Shown: positions 17,295 through 24,889 of the stretch, piece after piece | Layout: the number at the start of each line of letters is the position of its first letter | Position numbering within the stretch: the stretch's first letter is position 1 | Translations under genes and position numbers: made by a program | The notes under the pieces: model-generated | What the model was told of the DNA's origin: nothing | What the model saw: the letters and a program-made list of their open reading frames with translations, nothing else | Database searches by the model: none | Source: Frateuria terrea | GTDB taxonomy: Bacteria; Pseudomonadota; Gammaproteobacteria; Xanthomonadales; Rhodanobacteraceae | Direction: 5' to 3' | Length of the DNA stretch: 64,000 nucleotides | Assembly (NCBI RefSeq): GCF_900115705.1 | Contig: NZ_FOXL01000009.1 | Span: 116,813 to 180,812 of the forward strand

Positions 17295-18652
17295 TGCGCA
17301 TCGCCGAGCTGGCCGGCCAGCGCGTCGCCATCTGGGGCTTCGGTCGCGAGGGTAGGGCGGCGATCGCTGCGCTGCGTGCACGCCTGCCGCAGCTGTCGCT
17401 GACCCTGTTCTGCAGCGCTGCGGAAGTGGCGGCGGCGCAGGCGCTCGATCCAGCGCTGCTCGTACGCGGCGAGGAACCCGACGCGGTCGCCCTCGGCGGC
17501 TTCGACGTGGTGGTCAAATCGCCCGGCATCTCGGCCTACAAGCCGGCGCTGCTCGCCGCGCAGGACGGCGGTACGCGCTTCACCTCAGGCACGGCATTGT
17601 GGTTTGCCGAGCAGCCGCAGGCGCCGGTGGTGGCGGTGACCGGCACCAAGGGCAAGAGCACCACCACGGCCCTGATCGCGCACCTGGCCCGCGCACTCGG
17701 GGTGCGCACGGCACTGGCCGGCAACATCGGGCTGCCGCTGTTGGAACTGCTCGATGTGCGGGCGCAGCTGTGGGCGGTGGAGCTGTCCAGCTTCCAGACC
17801 GGCGAAGCCGGCCCGTTGCCGCTGGGCGTGATCACCAGCCTGTACGAGGAGCACCTCGACTGGCATGGCTCGCGCGAACGCTACGTGGCCGACAAGCTCA
17901 AGCTCGCTGCCGCCGCGCGCACGCTGCTGGTCAACGGCACGCAGCAGGCATTGCTCGAGCGCACGGCGGCGCATCCGCAGCGCGTGCTGTTCGGCGTGCG
18001 CGACGGCTGGCACGTGCGCGACGGTTGCATCCAGCGGGGCGAGGAGCGCGTTTTCGCCGTGGCCGACCTGCCGGTGCCGGGCGCGCACAACGCACTCAAC
18101 GCCTGCGCCGCGCTGGCCGCGCTGGAAGCGATGGGCCACGACGCGCGCTCCGCGGCACCGGCGCTGGCGCGCTTCCACGCGTTGCCGCATCGGTTGCAGC
18201 CGCTGGGTGGCCACGGCGGGCGCGAATGGATCAACGATTCGATCAGCACTACGCCGCAGGCGACCCTGGCGGCGCTAACCAGCCTGGCGGGGCGCCAGGT
18301 GACGGTGATCGTGGGCGGCCACGACCGCGGGCTGGACTGGTCGGAATTCGTCGAGGCGGTGAGCGATCGGGCGGAACTTGCGATCGTGGCGCAGGGCGCC
18401 AATGGACCGCGCATCGCGGCGGCGCTGCGCGAGGCACAGGCGGCGGGCGAGGTCACGCTGGTGGCGACGCTGGCCGAAGCGGTGGAGCGGGCGCAGGCGC
18501 TGACGCCCGACGGTGGTGTAGTGCTGCTCTCGCCCGGGGCGCCCAGCTTCGACCAGTTCCACGATTACGCCGAGCGCGGCCGACGCTTCGCCGAGCTGGC
18601 CGGGTTCGATGGGTTGGCGATCAGCGGGATCGAGGGGCTGGGCATCGGCTGA
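17294..18652 (+). CDS. murD2: UDP-N-acetylmuramoyl-L-alanine--L-glutamate ligase
   Basis: A 452-residue Mur ligase with the three-domain layout: N-terminal UDP-binding domain (about 1-100), central ATPase with P-loop VTGTKGKSTTTALIA at about 116-130, and C-terminal domain with GGHDRGLDWSEF. Its coupling to murL by a 1-bp stop/start overlap identifies it as MurD2, which adds L-Glu, rather than MurD, which adds D-Glu; MurL then inverts the residue. The frame is open further upstream, but that part lies inside murL in another frame. Clustered cell-wall genes of the usual mra/dcw type are not present, as expected for this separate locus. Confidence 0.93.
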   Translation: MRIAELAGQRVAIWGFGREGRAAIAALRARLPQLSLTLFCSAAEVAAAQALDPALLVRGEEPDAVALGGFDVVVKSPGISAYKPALLAAQDGGTRFTSGTALWFAEQPQAPVVAVTGTKGKSTTTALIAHLARALGVRTALAGNIGLPLLELLDVRAQLWAVELSSFQTGEAGPLPLGVITSLYEEHLDWHGSRERYVADKLKLAAAARTLLVNGTQQALLERTAAHPQRVLFGVRDGWHVRDGCIQRGEERVFAVADLPVPGAHNALNACAALAALEAMGHDARSAAPALARFHALPHRLQPLGGHGGREWINDSISTTPQATLAALTSLAGRQVTVIVGGHDRGLDWSEFVEAVSDRAELAIVAQGANGPRIAAALREAQAAGEVTLVATLAEAVERAQALTPDGGVVLLSPGAPSFDQFHDYAERGRRFAELAGFDGLAISGIEGLGIG

Positions 18653-18662
18653 GTCGAACGTC

Positions 18663-18706
18663 TGCCCCAAACTCCCAACCCCCCGTGTTCCGGAGGGAAG
18701 GGGCTC
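18663..18706 (+). repeat. Degenerate palindromic repeat after murD2
   Basis: CCCCAAACTCCCAACCCCCC then TTCCGGAGGGAAGGGGCTC resembles the CCCTCACCCCAACCC... palindrome with several changes. It starts about 11 bp after the murD2 stop, the same position the repeat occupies after lysAC. Confidence 0.5.
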
Positions 18707-18876
18707 AATATCCCCGCGCACGCAAAAACGCATCGTCCGCCAGCACGCTCGGGTGGTAGCAACCGGAGCCTGCTGGCGGACGATGCGTCGCGGCGTGGGC
18801 GAGTGCGGACACCCGCCCCATCGCCACTGTGGCCCGGCCGGGCGACGCGGCGGCCGCCCGCCGGCCGTGTGGCTTG

Positions 18877-19173
18877 CTAGCCTTCGGACCCTTCGGACTC
18901 CTTGCCCTTGTTCACCAGGTCGCGGACGCGCTGGCCGCCCTTGGTGCCGAGCTCCGAATAGCCCTCGGGGCCGAGTTCTTCCTTGCGTGCTTCACCGCCC
19001 TTCTTGCCGAGCGCCGAGTAGCCTTCCGGTCCCAGTTGTTCCTTGCGGGTTTCGCCGCCCTTCTTGCCCATTTCGGAGTAGCCCTCGGGGCCGAGCTGTT
19101 CCTTGCGGATCTCGCCGCCCTTCTGGCCGGCCTCGCGAACGCTCATGTCGCCGGAGTTCTTGTTGCTTGCCAT
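18877..19173 (-). CDS. KGG-repeat stress-type protein (three full repeats)
   Basis: A 98-residue, very hydrophilic protein with no aromatic core and no signal. After [14 protein letters not shown] come near-identical units of about 19 residues built on [19 protein letters not shown], then a [17 protein letters not shown] tail. KGG/YciG/Con-10-like proteins are small, probably disordered, general-stress or desiccation proteins; their molecular role is unresolved. A GAGG ribosome-binding site precedes the ATG. It is the last gene of a six-gene minus-strand array (20636 to 18877) of which five members share this repeat. Confidence 0.88.
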   Translation of the reverse strand: MASNKNSGDMSVREAGQKGGEIRKEQLGPEGYSEMGKKGGETRKEQLGPEGYSALGKKGGEARKEELGPEGYSELGTKGGQRVRDLVNKGKESEGSEG

Positions 19174-19223
19174 GTTGCACCTCGTCTTAGCAGTGGTTTG
19201 GTTGGGTTGGGGGCCGCGCGGGC

Positions 19224-19403
19224 TCAGTGTTTCTTGTGCTCGGACTGCTTGCCTTCCTGGACCAGTTCGCTCACGCGCTGGCCGCCCTTCTCGCCGAGCT
19301 TCTGGTAACCCTCGTGGCCCAGTTCGTCCTTGCGTGCCTCGCCGCCCTCGTGGCCGGCTTCGCGGACGGTCATGTCGCCCTTGTCGTGGGTCTGTTTGTT
19401 CAT
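19224..19403 (-). CDS. KGG-repeat stress-type protein, short (59 aa)
   Basis: A 59-residue frame starting [17 protein letters not shown] with a GGAG ribosome-binding site. It has one complete repeat ([20 protein letters not shown]) and a final [18 protein letters not shown] tail, so it is the KGG architecture cut to a single unit. It lies 50 bp upstream of the next KGG gene and 23 bp downstream of the DUF2795 gene. The repeat sits further from the array consensus (HEG for PEG, DEL for EEL) than its neighbours, pointing to an older copy. Confidence 0.82.
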   Translation of the reverse strand: MNKQTHDKGDMTVREAGHEGGEARKDELGHEGYQKLGEKGGQRVSELVQEGKQSEHKKH

Positions 19404-19426
19404 GGGTGTCTCCTGCGGTTGCCGGG

Positions 19427-19633
19427 CTACTCGATCTCGCCGTAGCCCTTCATCACGTCCTGCGGACCGCCGTAGTGGTCCTCGGGCAGCTTGCGGATGG
19501 TCTGCATCACCTCATCGGGGGCATCGTTGCGCCGCGCCGCTTCGATGAGGTCCTGCTTGTCGGCCGGGTAGCCCACGCCGGACAGGTACTTCTGCACGTT
19601 GGCCGGCGAATTGCCTCCTAAACCTCGTGTCAT
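19427..19633 (-). CDS. DUF2795 domain protein
   Basis: 68 residues with the DUF2795 pattern: [40 protein letters not shown], cut here for reading as a short helix, a Y-P-A turn and a second helix, ending in the LPxxxY segment. Such proteins are small, soluble and often encoded near stress genes; the function is unknown. A strong GGAGG ribosome-binding site lies 7 bases before the ATG. It is embedded in the KGG array, which suggests co-expression with those proteins. Confidence 0.82.
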   Translation of the reverse strand: MTRGLGGNSPANVQKYLSGVGYPADKQDLIEAARRNDAPDEVMQTIRKLPEDHYGGPQDVMKGYGEIE

Positions 19634-19648
19634 GACGTACCTCCGCGA

Positions 19649-19966
19649 TTACTCGCCGCCCTCGGACTCTTTGCCCTTGTTGATCAGGTCGCGTACGCGC
19701 TCGCCGCCCTTCTGGCCGAGCTCGGAATAACCTTCCGGCCCCAGCTGCTGCTTGCGGGTCTCGCCGCCTTCGCGGCCGATCTCGCTCATCGCGTTCGGGC
19801 CACGCTGCTCGCGCAGTGCTTCGACGCCCTGGTGGCCGAGGTCCGAGTAACCCTCGGGACCCAGCTGCTCCTTGCGGACTTCGCCGCCTTTCTGGCCGGC
19901 TTCGCGCACGCTCATGTCGCCGCTGCCGTGGGAGGGTGTCTGGTTGTTGCGGTCGTTGTTTGCCAT
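19649..19966 (-). CDS. KGG-repeat stress-type protein (105 aa)
   Basis: 105 residues beginning MANNDRNNQTPSHGSGD and then [24 protein letters not shown], a degenerate middle unit (HQGVEALREQRGPNAMSE), another canonical unit ([20 protein letters not shown]) and the [17 protein letters not shown] tail. The degenerate second unit has lost the KGG core. A GGAG site precedes the ATG. It is 15 bp upstream of the DUF2795 gene, so the two are almost certainly one transcript. Hydrophilic and probably disordered; role in stress survival is inferred from the family. Confidence 0.86.
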   Translation of the reverse strand: MANNDRNNQTPSHGSGDMSVREAGQKGGEVRKEQLGPEGYSDLGHQGVEALREQRGPNAMSEIGREGGETRKQQLGPEGYSELGQKGGERVRDLINKGKESEGGE

Positions 19967-20162
19967 GGTGTTTCTCCAGGTGGGTGGATGGGGAGCCCGT
20001 CAGACGGGCGGGGCATGCTTTGCAACCCGTGTGCCAGTGCGTTGGGTACCGCGGCGCGCCATTTGCGGGGGCCGAAGGGCAGTGGCAGCCGTGTAATTTG
20101 CGCCTGCCCGTGGAAAGAACTGCTGGCCTCGCGGGCGCGTGTGGGTCGCCTGTCTGCGCTCG

Positions 20163-20396
20163 TCAGTCGCCCTCGCTCTGCTTGCCCTTGTTGATCAGGT
20201 CGCGCACGCGGTGGCCGCCCTTGGTGCCCAGCTCCGAGTAGCCCTCGGGGCCGAGTTCTTCCTTGCGCGCTTCGCCGCCCTTCTTGCCGATGGCCGAATA
20301 GCCCTCGGGGCCGAGCTGTTCCTTGCGGATCTCGCCGCCTTTCTGGCCGGCTTCGCGAACGGTCATGTCGCCCTTGTCGCTGTTCTGGTTCTTCAT
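20163..20396 (-). CDS. KGG-repeat stress-type protein (77 aa)
   Basis: 77 residues: [20 protein letters not shown], two canonical units ([16 protein letters not shown] and [16 protein letters not shown]) and a THGG-like [20 protein letters not shown] tail. A GGAG ribosome-binding site precedes the ATG. It is almost the 98-residue paralogue at 18877 with one repeat removed, indicating copy-number change by recombination between units. A 196-bp gap on its downstream side separates it from the next array gene and could hold a second promoter. Confidence 0.86.
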   Translation of the reverse strand: MKNQNSDKGDMTVREAGQKGGEIRKEQLGPEGYSAIGKKGGEARKEELGPEGYSELGTKGGHRVRDLINKGKQSEGD

Positions 20397-20453
20397 GGAT
20401 GTCTCCTTCGGTGGTGGGGAAAGAAAACTTGCCGCGGTCGCTGCAAACGCGGA

Positions 20454-20636
20454 TCAGTGGCGGCGGCCGCCACGGTCTTCGGCCTCGTGGCCCTTCTCGA
20501 CCAGCTCGCGTTCGCGCTGACCACCCTTGTGGCCGCCCATCTGGCCGGCTTCACGGACGGTCATGTCGCCCTTGTCGCTGCCATGGGCCTGCTTGGAGTG
20601 CTGCTGATTGCGATCGTTTGGCTGCTTCTGGCTCAT
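20454..20636 (-). CDS. KGG-repeat stress-type protein, short (60 aa)
   Basis: 60 residues from the ATG at 20636, which follows GGAG by 7 bases; the longer open frame to 20822 has unrelated composition and is not used. The product has a Gln/Asn-rich start (SQKQPNDRNQQHSKQ), the array-specific block [16 protein letters not shown] and a HKGGQRERELVEKGHEAEDR tail. There is no GPEGYS unit, so it is the minimal form of the family. It is the first gene of the array in the direction of transcription. Confidence 0.78.
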   Translation of the reverse strand: MSQKQPNDRNQQHSKQAHGSDKGDMTVREAGQMGGHKGGQRERELVEKGHEAEDRGGRRH

Positions 20637-21045
20637 CTGTCGACTCCAGTGGTGGATCGTGGTGACCGAACCCGTGCTCGGTGCCGTCCTTGCCGCTCGG
20701 CCTGGTGGCCTTCGCTGGCCAGCTCCTGCATGCGCTGCCCGGGCACCCAGGGGATTGCAACAGCGATGCCAGAGGGAAAATCGCATCACCATGCCGGTTG
20801 CGCTGCTCAGCGCAGAGCGCACGCTGAAAAAATGCGTGGCGAGGGGAAAGAACTACAGGCGCGGCCACGCGGCTGGCTGTGCGTTCGGCGGGCGCGGCGC
20901 ACCGCGCTCGCTCGCGACTGGCGTGCGGCGGCGAGGGCGGGGCGATGGGAGCGCACGCGGCAGCGCGTGCCGACGCCGCGCGCGCTCCTGCGGGGATGTG
21001 CGGCGAGGTTCGGTTCGGCGGCTGCCCTGCATCCGCCTGCGCTAC
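20637..21045 (-). other. Intergenic region holding a KGG-gene relic
   Basis: This 409-bp gap lies between the KGG array and tamB. On the minus strand, 20743 down to about 20688 reads PGQRMQELASEGHQAERQG, matching the tail GGQRERELVEKGHEAEDRG of the adjacent gene at 10 of 19 positions, but without the upstream half of a KGG protein and without its normal stop. It is best read as the 3' remnant of a further array copy. The rest (20760-21045) is GC-rich with no gene or repeat that I can recognise. Confidence 0.4.
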
Positions 21046-24000
21046 CTAGCGCTCCAGCCGGTAGTTGAGGCTCGCGCGGCTGAACTCGGTGGCGTTCTGT
21101 ACCTCGAGGTTCCAGCGCTGACTCAGGCGGTAGCGCAGGGTGATCACCTGGCCGGGCTCGAACAGTCCCACGCCGTAGCTCAGGTACAGCCGCGGCGAGA
21201 GGTACTTGCCGACGGTGAAAGCCGACTCGCCGCCCAGCGCCTCGTTGCTCGATACGCCGATCTCGTCGATGCCCAGCCGGCTGCCGATGCTCTTGGCGAG
21301 CAGGTCGCCGGCCGCCGAGCCCAGTGCCTGCGCAGCCGCACCGACCATGTTGCCTTCGCCGCCGCTGACCTGCGAAAGCGGCTTGCCGGTGATCAGGTAG
21401 GAGAGCGCGTCGGACTGTTCCATCGGCGGATTGGAGAACACCGTGAGGATCGGCCGTTGCGCCGTGCCGGTGATCAGCAGGCCGACCTCCTGGCCCTCGT
21501 CGATGGTCGCGTTGGGGTTGAGGCTGCGTGCCGCACGGATGTTGAGGCCGGGGTTGTCGATCGGCGTGCCGGCGAACAGCAGCTTGCCGGCCTCGATGTT
21601 CAGGTCCTGGCCGTAGGCCTTGTAGGTGCCACTCACGCCGATCTGGCCCTCGCCGCGCGTGGCGCTGCCGGGCTGCTCGATCACCGTGAGCGTCCCGGTG
21701 AGGCGGCCGTCCAGGCCCTTGCCGGCCAGGTGCGTGCGGCTGCCCAGGTCGACCTTCACCCGCGCGCTGATCGGCAATCGCGCGCCGGCCTGCTCCTGTT
21801 CGCGCTCGTCGACCACCACCACGTCGGGCGAGGCCTTGGTCGCGCCGCCGCCGGGCAGGCGATCGAGATTGACGTCGGCGCTGTCCAGCGCCACCGCGCC
21901 GGTGACAAGCACGCCCTGGGCGTCGCGCTGCACGCGCAGGTCCGGCGTCAGCGCCACCTTGGCGGCCGGAATGTCGGCGACGGTCACGTTCTTGCCGGTG
22001 AGCGTGATCGCGCTGGGCGCCTGTGCGGTGAGGCCGTAGCTGCCGCCGATCGCGAGCGTGCCCTTGCCGGAGCGCACGTGGCCGTCGAGCTCCAGGTGTT
22101 GCGCGTCCGGCGCGCGCAGCACCAGCGCGCCGTCGGTGAGCTTCAGGCCGAGGGCGGGAGCCTCGGCGGCGAAGCCATCGACGGTGGCCTGGCCCGTCAC
22201 CGCCGGTTGCGCCAGGGTGCCGGCAAAGCCGAAGCGGCCGTCGAGCCGCCCCTTGACGTTCGCGACCTCGCTGGTGAGCAGCTCGAGCGGGGCGAGGCTG
22301 TCGAGCTTGAGGGTAAGTTCGCCGCCGAGGGCGTGCGCGTCGCCGTCCATCGTGATCCGGCCGTCCAGGCGCCCGTTTGCATTGAGCGCGGCATGCGCCT
22401 CCACCTGCTGACGGCCTGGCGCCAGGTCGGCGTCGACGGCGAGATCCCGCCAGGCCAGCAGCGGCCGCTGCGCCTGCTGCGTATAAGTGATCGAGCCCTG
22501 GTCCGAGGCCAGCGACGCGCGGCCGCTGAGGGCGCCGCCGGCGTTGCGCTTGAGCGTGCCCTCGCCATGCAGGCTGCCGTCGGCGCGCAGTGGCAGGTCG
22601 GCGTAGCCGGCGGCGTTGAGCAGCAGCGCCAGCGGCAGCGCCCGCAGCCGGTAGCTGGCAGCAAGATTCCCGGCCTTGTCCTGCTTGCCCTGCACGCACA
22701 GCAGCGGGTCGCCGGCGGTGAGGCACAGTTCCGACAAAGCCAGTGTGCCCTGGTCGTAGTCCAGCGTGGCCGGTGCCTGCAGGCGCCAGCGCGGCAGGCC
22801 CCGCGGTTCGAGCTCGAGCTTGTCGAGCGTGCCATGCCAGTGGGCCTGCTTCAGGCCCCCGTGCAATGCCAGCGAGGCGGAGAGCTGGCGGCCGTTCGCA
22901 TCGAGCTTCAGCTGGTGCGCCGCCTCCGTGCCGCCGGCATGCAGCGTGAGCGTGTCGAAGGCCAGGCCACCGAGCCAGGCGTCGCGCGCGTCAAGCTCGA
23001 CGTTTCCGCTCGGCCGGCCGATGTCCGGCACGTGCGCCTTGAGGTCCAGCCGGCCGACACGCTGGGTGCCGTAGGCGAGCGTGCGGCCGTGCACGTCGCC
23101 GTCGACACCGAGTGCGGGCGGCCGGCCGGTGACGTGGATGTGCGCTTCGAGCTGGCCGCCGGCATCGGGCAGCCAGTCGGCCAGCGTGGCGATGGCCAGT
23201 TGCACCTGCACGTCGTTGCGCGCGCCGGGCCTGGCCTGGACCGACACGTGGCTGCCGCCGGAGGCGAGCGAGAGCGTGCCATCCAGCACCTGGTTGGGCG
23301 CCAGGTGCAGCTTGCCGTGGCCCTTGATCGCTCGCCCGCGCAGGCGGCCGTCGAGCCGGGCGAGGTCGAGCGTGGCGTCGGGATGGCCTGAGGGCAGGCT
23401 GCCGCGGGTCTGCAGCTGTGCATCCAGCGCGCCGGTCCAGCCGGCGAGGAGCTGGCCCGGGTCGAAGTCGTCGGCTTCGGCCGCCAGCTCCCAGCCGAAG
23501 GCCGGCTGCAGGGTGAGCGTGCCTTGCGCATGCAGGTGGCCCTGCGGCTGCCTGATGTCGAGCGTCTGCAGGGCCAACCGTCGTGGCGTGCCGTCCAGAT
23601 TCACCGCCAGTTGTGCGAGCTTGCCGGGTGGGCCGATGGCGATGCTGCCCTCGGCGTGGAACCTTGCCGTGCTGCCGTGCACGTCGAGGTCGCCATGGCT
23701 GGCCAGGGCCTGGCCGCCCAGTTCCGCGGGCAGCGCGAGGTCTTGCCAGGCGAGGTGCAGGTTGCCGGCGATCGGCCTGGTATCCAGTCGCACCTTCCCT
23801 TGCGCCTCGAGCCGGCCTTTGATCTGCGGCGAGGTGAGGGTGAGCGTCTGCAACGTCAGCAGCGAGCGGTCGTCGCTGAGTTGCGCGCGCAGCGGTGCCA
23901 GTTGCAGCCGCCAGTCATTGAGGTCGACGTTGCCGGTGAGCGTGCCGCCGTGGCGGTTGCCGCTGCCCTTCAGATCCAGCGCCAGGCTTCGCAGCGTGCC

Positions 24001-24792
24001 CTCGCCGAGCAGCGGCGCGGGATCGAAGCGTGGCGCGGCAAGCGTGGCGCTCCACGGCCAGGCGTCGCCCTGCTGCAGCGCGAGGTGCAGCTTCGCGGTC
24101 ATCGGCTGGCCGAACGCGAGGTCGAGCCGCGCGTGCGAGCCGTCGCTGCGTGCCTGCAGCTGGCCCGCGTAGGTGGTGTCACCCAGCTTCCAGGCAAAGC
24201 TGGCATGGCCGTCGCCGCGGTAGGCATTGCCGATGGCGACGGTGCCGTCCGCGTCGACGCGCCCTTGCGGCGAGCGCAGGCGCAGCGCGCGTATGGCCAT
24301 GCCCTGGGCATCCCAGCGGCCGGCGAGGTCCAGGCTGTTGGCGGTGAACAGCGGTTGGCCGTTCTGGTGGATGACGAGGTCGCCGACGTGCGCCTGGTCG
24401 AGCTGGATGGCCAGTGGCGGCTTCAGCGAGAGTGGGCCGTTGCGCTGCTCGCTCGGCGCCGGCGGGGGCAGGGCGACGTCGACGCCCTGCACGTCCAGCG
24501 TGTCGACGTGCAGGCGCTTGCCGAGCAGCGGCCACAGGCGCAGATCAAGCTTTGCGCGGGCGACGCGCACGTCCAGGCCCTTGCCATCGGCGTAGCGCAG
24601 GTTCTCGAGCTCGAGCGGACCGGCGAGGCTGCCGCTGGCCCGCTGCACGCTGAGCGCGCCGTTGGTGAAACCGCTGGCGCGGGCCAGTGCGAAGCGCAGG
24701 CCCGCGTTGCTGTCGAGCAGCCACCACAAGCCCAGCGCCAGCAGCACGAGCACGGCCAGCAGCGCCACGCCGATGCGCCTGAGCCACTTCAT
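21046..24792 (-). CDS. tamB: TamB, inner-membrane component of the translocation and assembly module
   Basis: About 1248 residues: a single N-terminal membrane anchor (MKWLRRIGVALLAVLVLLAL), a very long periplasmic part of repeating beta strands (AsmA/TamB-like, bridge-forming groove) and the conserved C-terminal DUF490/TamB domain with GTYKAYGQDLNIEAGKLLFA and YLITGKPL, ending in RLER. The ATG at 24792 follows GGGGGAG; the frame is open to 24855. TamB spans the periplasm, works with TamA in outer-membrane protein assembly and, in recent models, phospholipid transport. tamA is immediately upstream (97 bp), the classical pair. Confidence 0.93.
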   Translation of the reverse strand: MKWLRRIGVALLAVLVLLALGLWWLLDSNAGLRFALARASGFTNGALSVQRASGSLAGPLELENLRYADGKGLDVRVARAKLDLRLWPLLGKRLHVDTLDVQGVDVALPPPAPSEQRNGPLSLKPPLAIQLDQAHVGDLVIHQNGQPLFTANSLDLAGRWDAQGMAIRALRLRSPQGRVDADGTVAIGNAYRGDGHASFAWKLGDTTYAGQLQARSDGSHARLDLAFGQPMTAKLHLALQQGDAWPWSATLAAPRFDPAPLLGEGTLRSLALDLKGSGNRHGGTLTGNVDLNDWRLQLAPLRAQLSDDRSLLTLQTLTLTSPQIKGRLEAQGKVRLDTRPIAGNLHLAWQDLALPAELGGQALASHGDLDVHGSTARFHAEGSIAIGPPGKLAQLAVNLDGTPRRLALQTLDIRQPQGHLHAQGTLTLQPAFGWELAAEADDFDPGQLLAGWTGALDAQLQTRGSLPSGHPDATLDLARLDGRLRGRAIKGHGKLHLAPNQVLDGTLSLASGGSHVSVQARPGARNDVQVQLAIATLADWLPDAGGQLEAHIHVTGRPPALGVDGDVHGRTLAYGTQRVGRLDLKAHVPDIGRPSGNVELDARDAWLGGLAFDTLTLHAGGTEAAHQLKLDANGRQLSASLALHGGLKQAHWHGTLDKLELEPRGLPRWRLQAPATLDYDQGTLALSELCLTAGDPLLCVQGKQDKAGNLAASYRLRALPLALLLNAAGYADLPLRADGSLHGEGTLKRNAGGALSGRASLASDQGSITYTQQAQRPLLAWRDLAVDADLAPGRQQVEAHAALNANGRLDGRITMDGDAHALGGELTLKLDSLAPLELLTSEVANVKGRLDGRFGFAGTLAQPAVTGQATVDGFAAEAPALGLKLTDGALVLRAPDAQHLELDGHVRSGKGTLAIGGSYGLTAQAPSAITLTGKNVTVADIPAAKVALTPDLRVQRDAQGVLVTGAVALDSADVNLDRLPGGGATKASPDVVVVDEREQEQAGARLPISARVKVDLGSRTHLAGKGLDGRLTGTLTVIEQPGSATRGEGQIGVSGTYKAYGQDLNIEAGKLLFAGTPIDNPGLNIRAARSLNPNATIDEGQEVGLLITGTAQRPILTVFSNPPMEQSDALSYLITGKPLSQVSGGEGNMVGAAAQALGSAAGDLLAKSIGSRLGIDEIGVSSNEALGGESAFTVGKYLSPRLYLSYGVGLFEPGQVITLRYRLSQRWNLEVQNATEFSRASLNYRLER

Positions 24793-24889
24793 GCGCGCTC
24801 CCCCCGTCCGCTGCCCGGATACGACCCGTCGCGCGCGGGGGATGGAGCGCCGCAACGCATCGCATGCCAGCGTGGGCCCATCGTGCGCA

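Noticed and set aside
18829..20665. Plus-strand frames through the KGG array reading hydrophobic [16 protein letters not shown] repeats
   Set aside because: They are the antisense of the KGG repeat units and only look like membrane segments because of that repetition.
20454..20822. Longer version of the first KGG gene starting at 20822
   Set aside because: The extra 62 residues have unrelated composition, and the ATG at 20636 has a good ribosome-binding site.
20608..23391. Long plus-strand open frame (about 900 codons) opposite tamB
   Set aside because: It is antisense to a gene with clear TamB domains; its translation is a low-complexity, Arg/Ala/Gly/Gln-rich shadow typical of high-GC DNA, without motifs or a ribosome-binding site.
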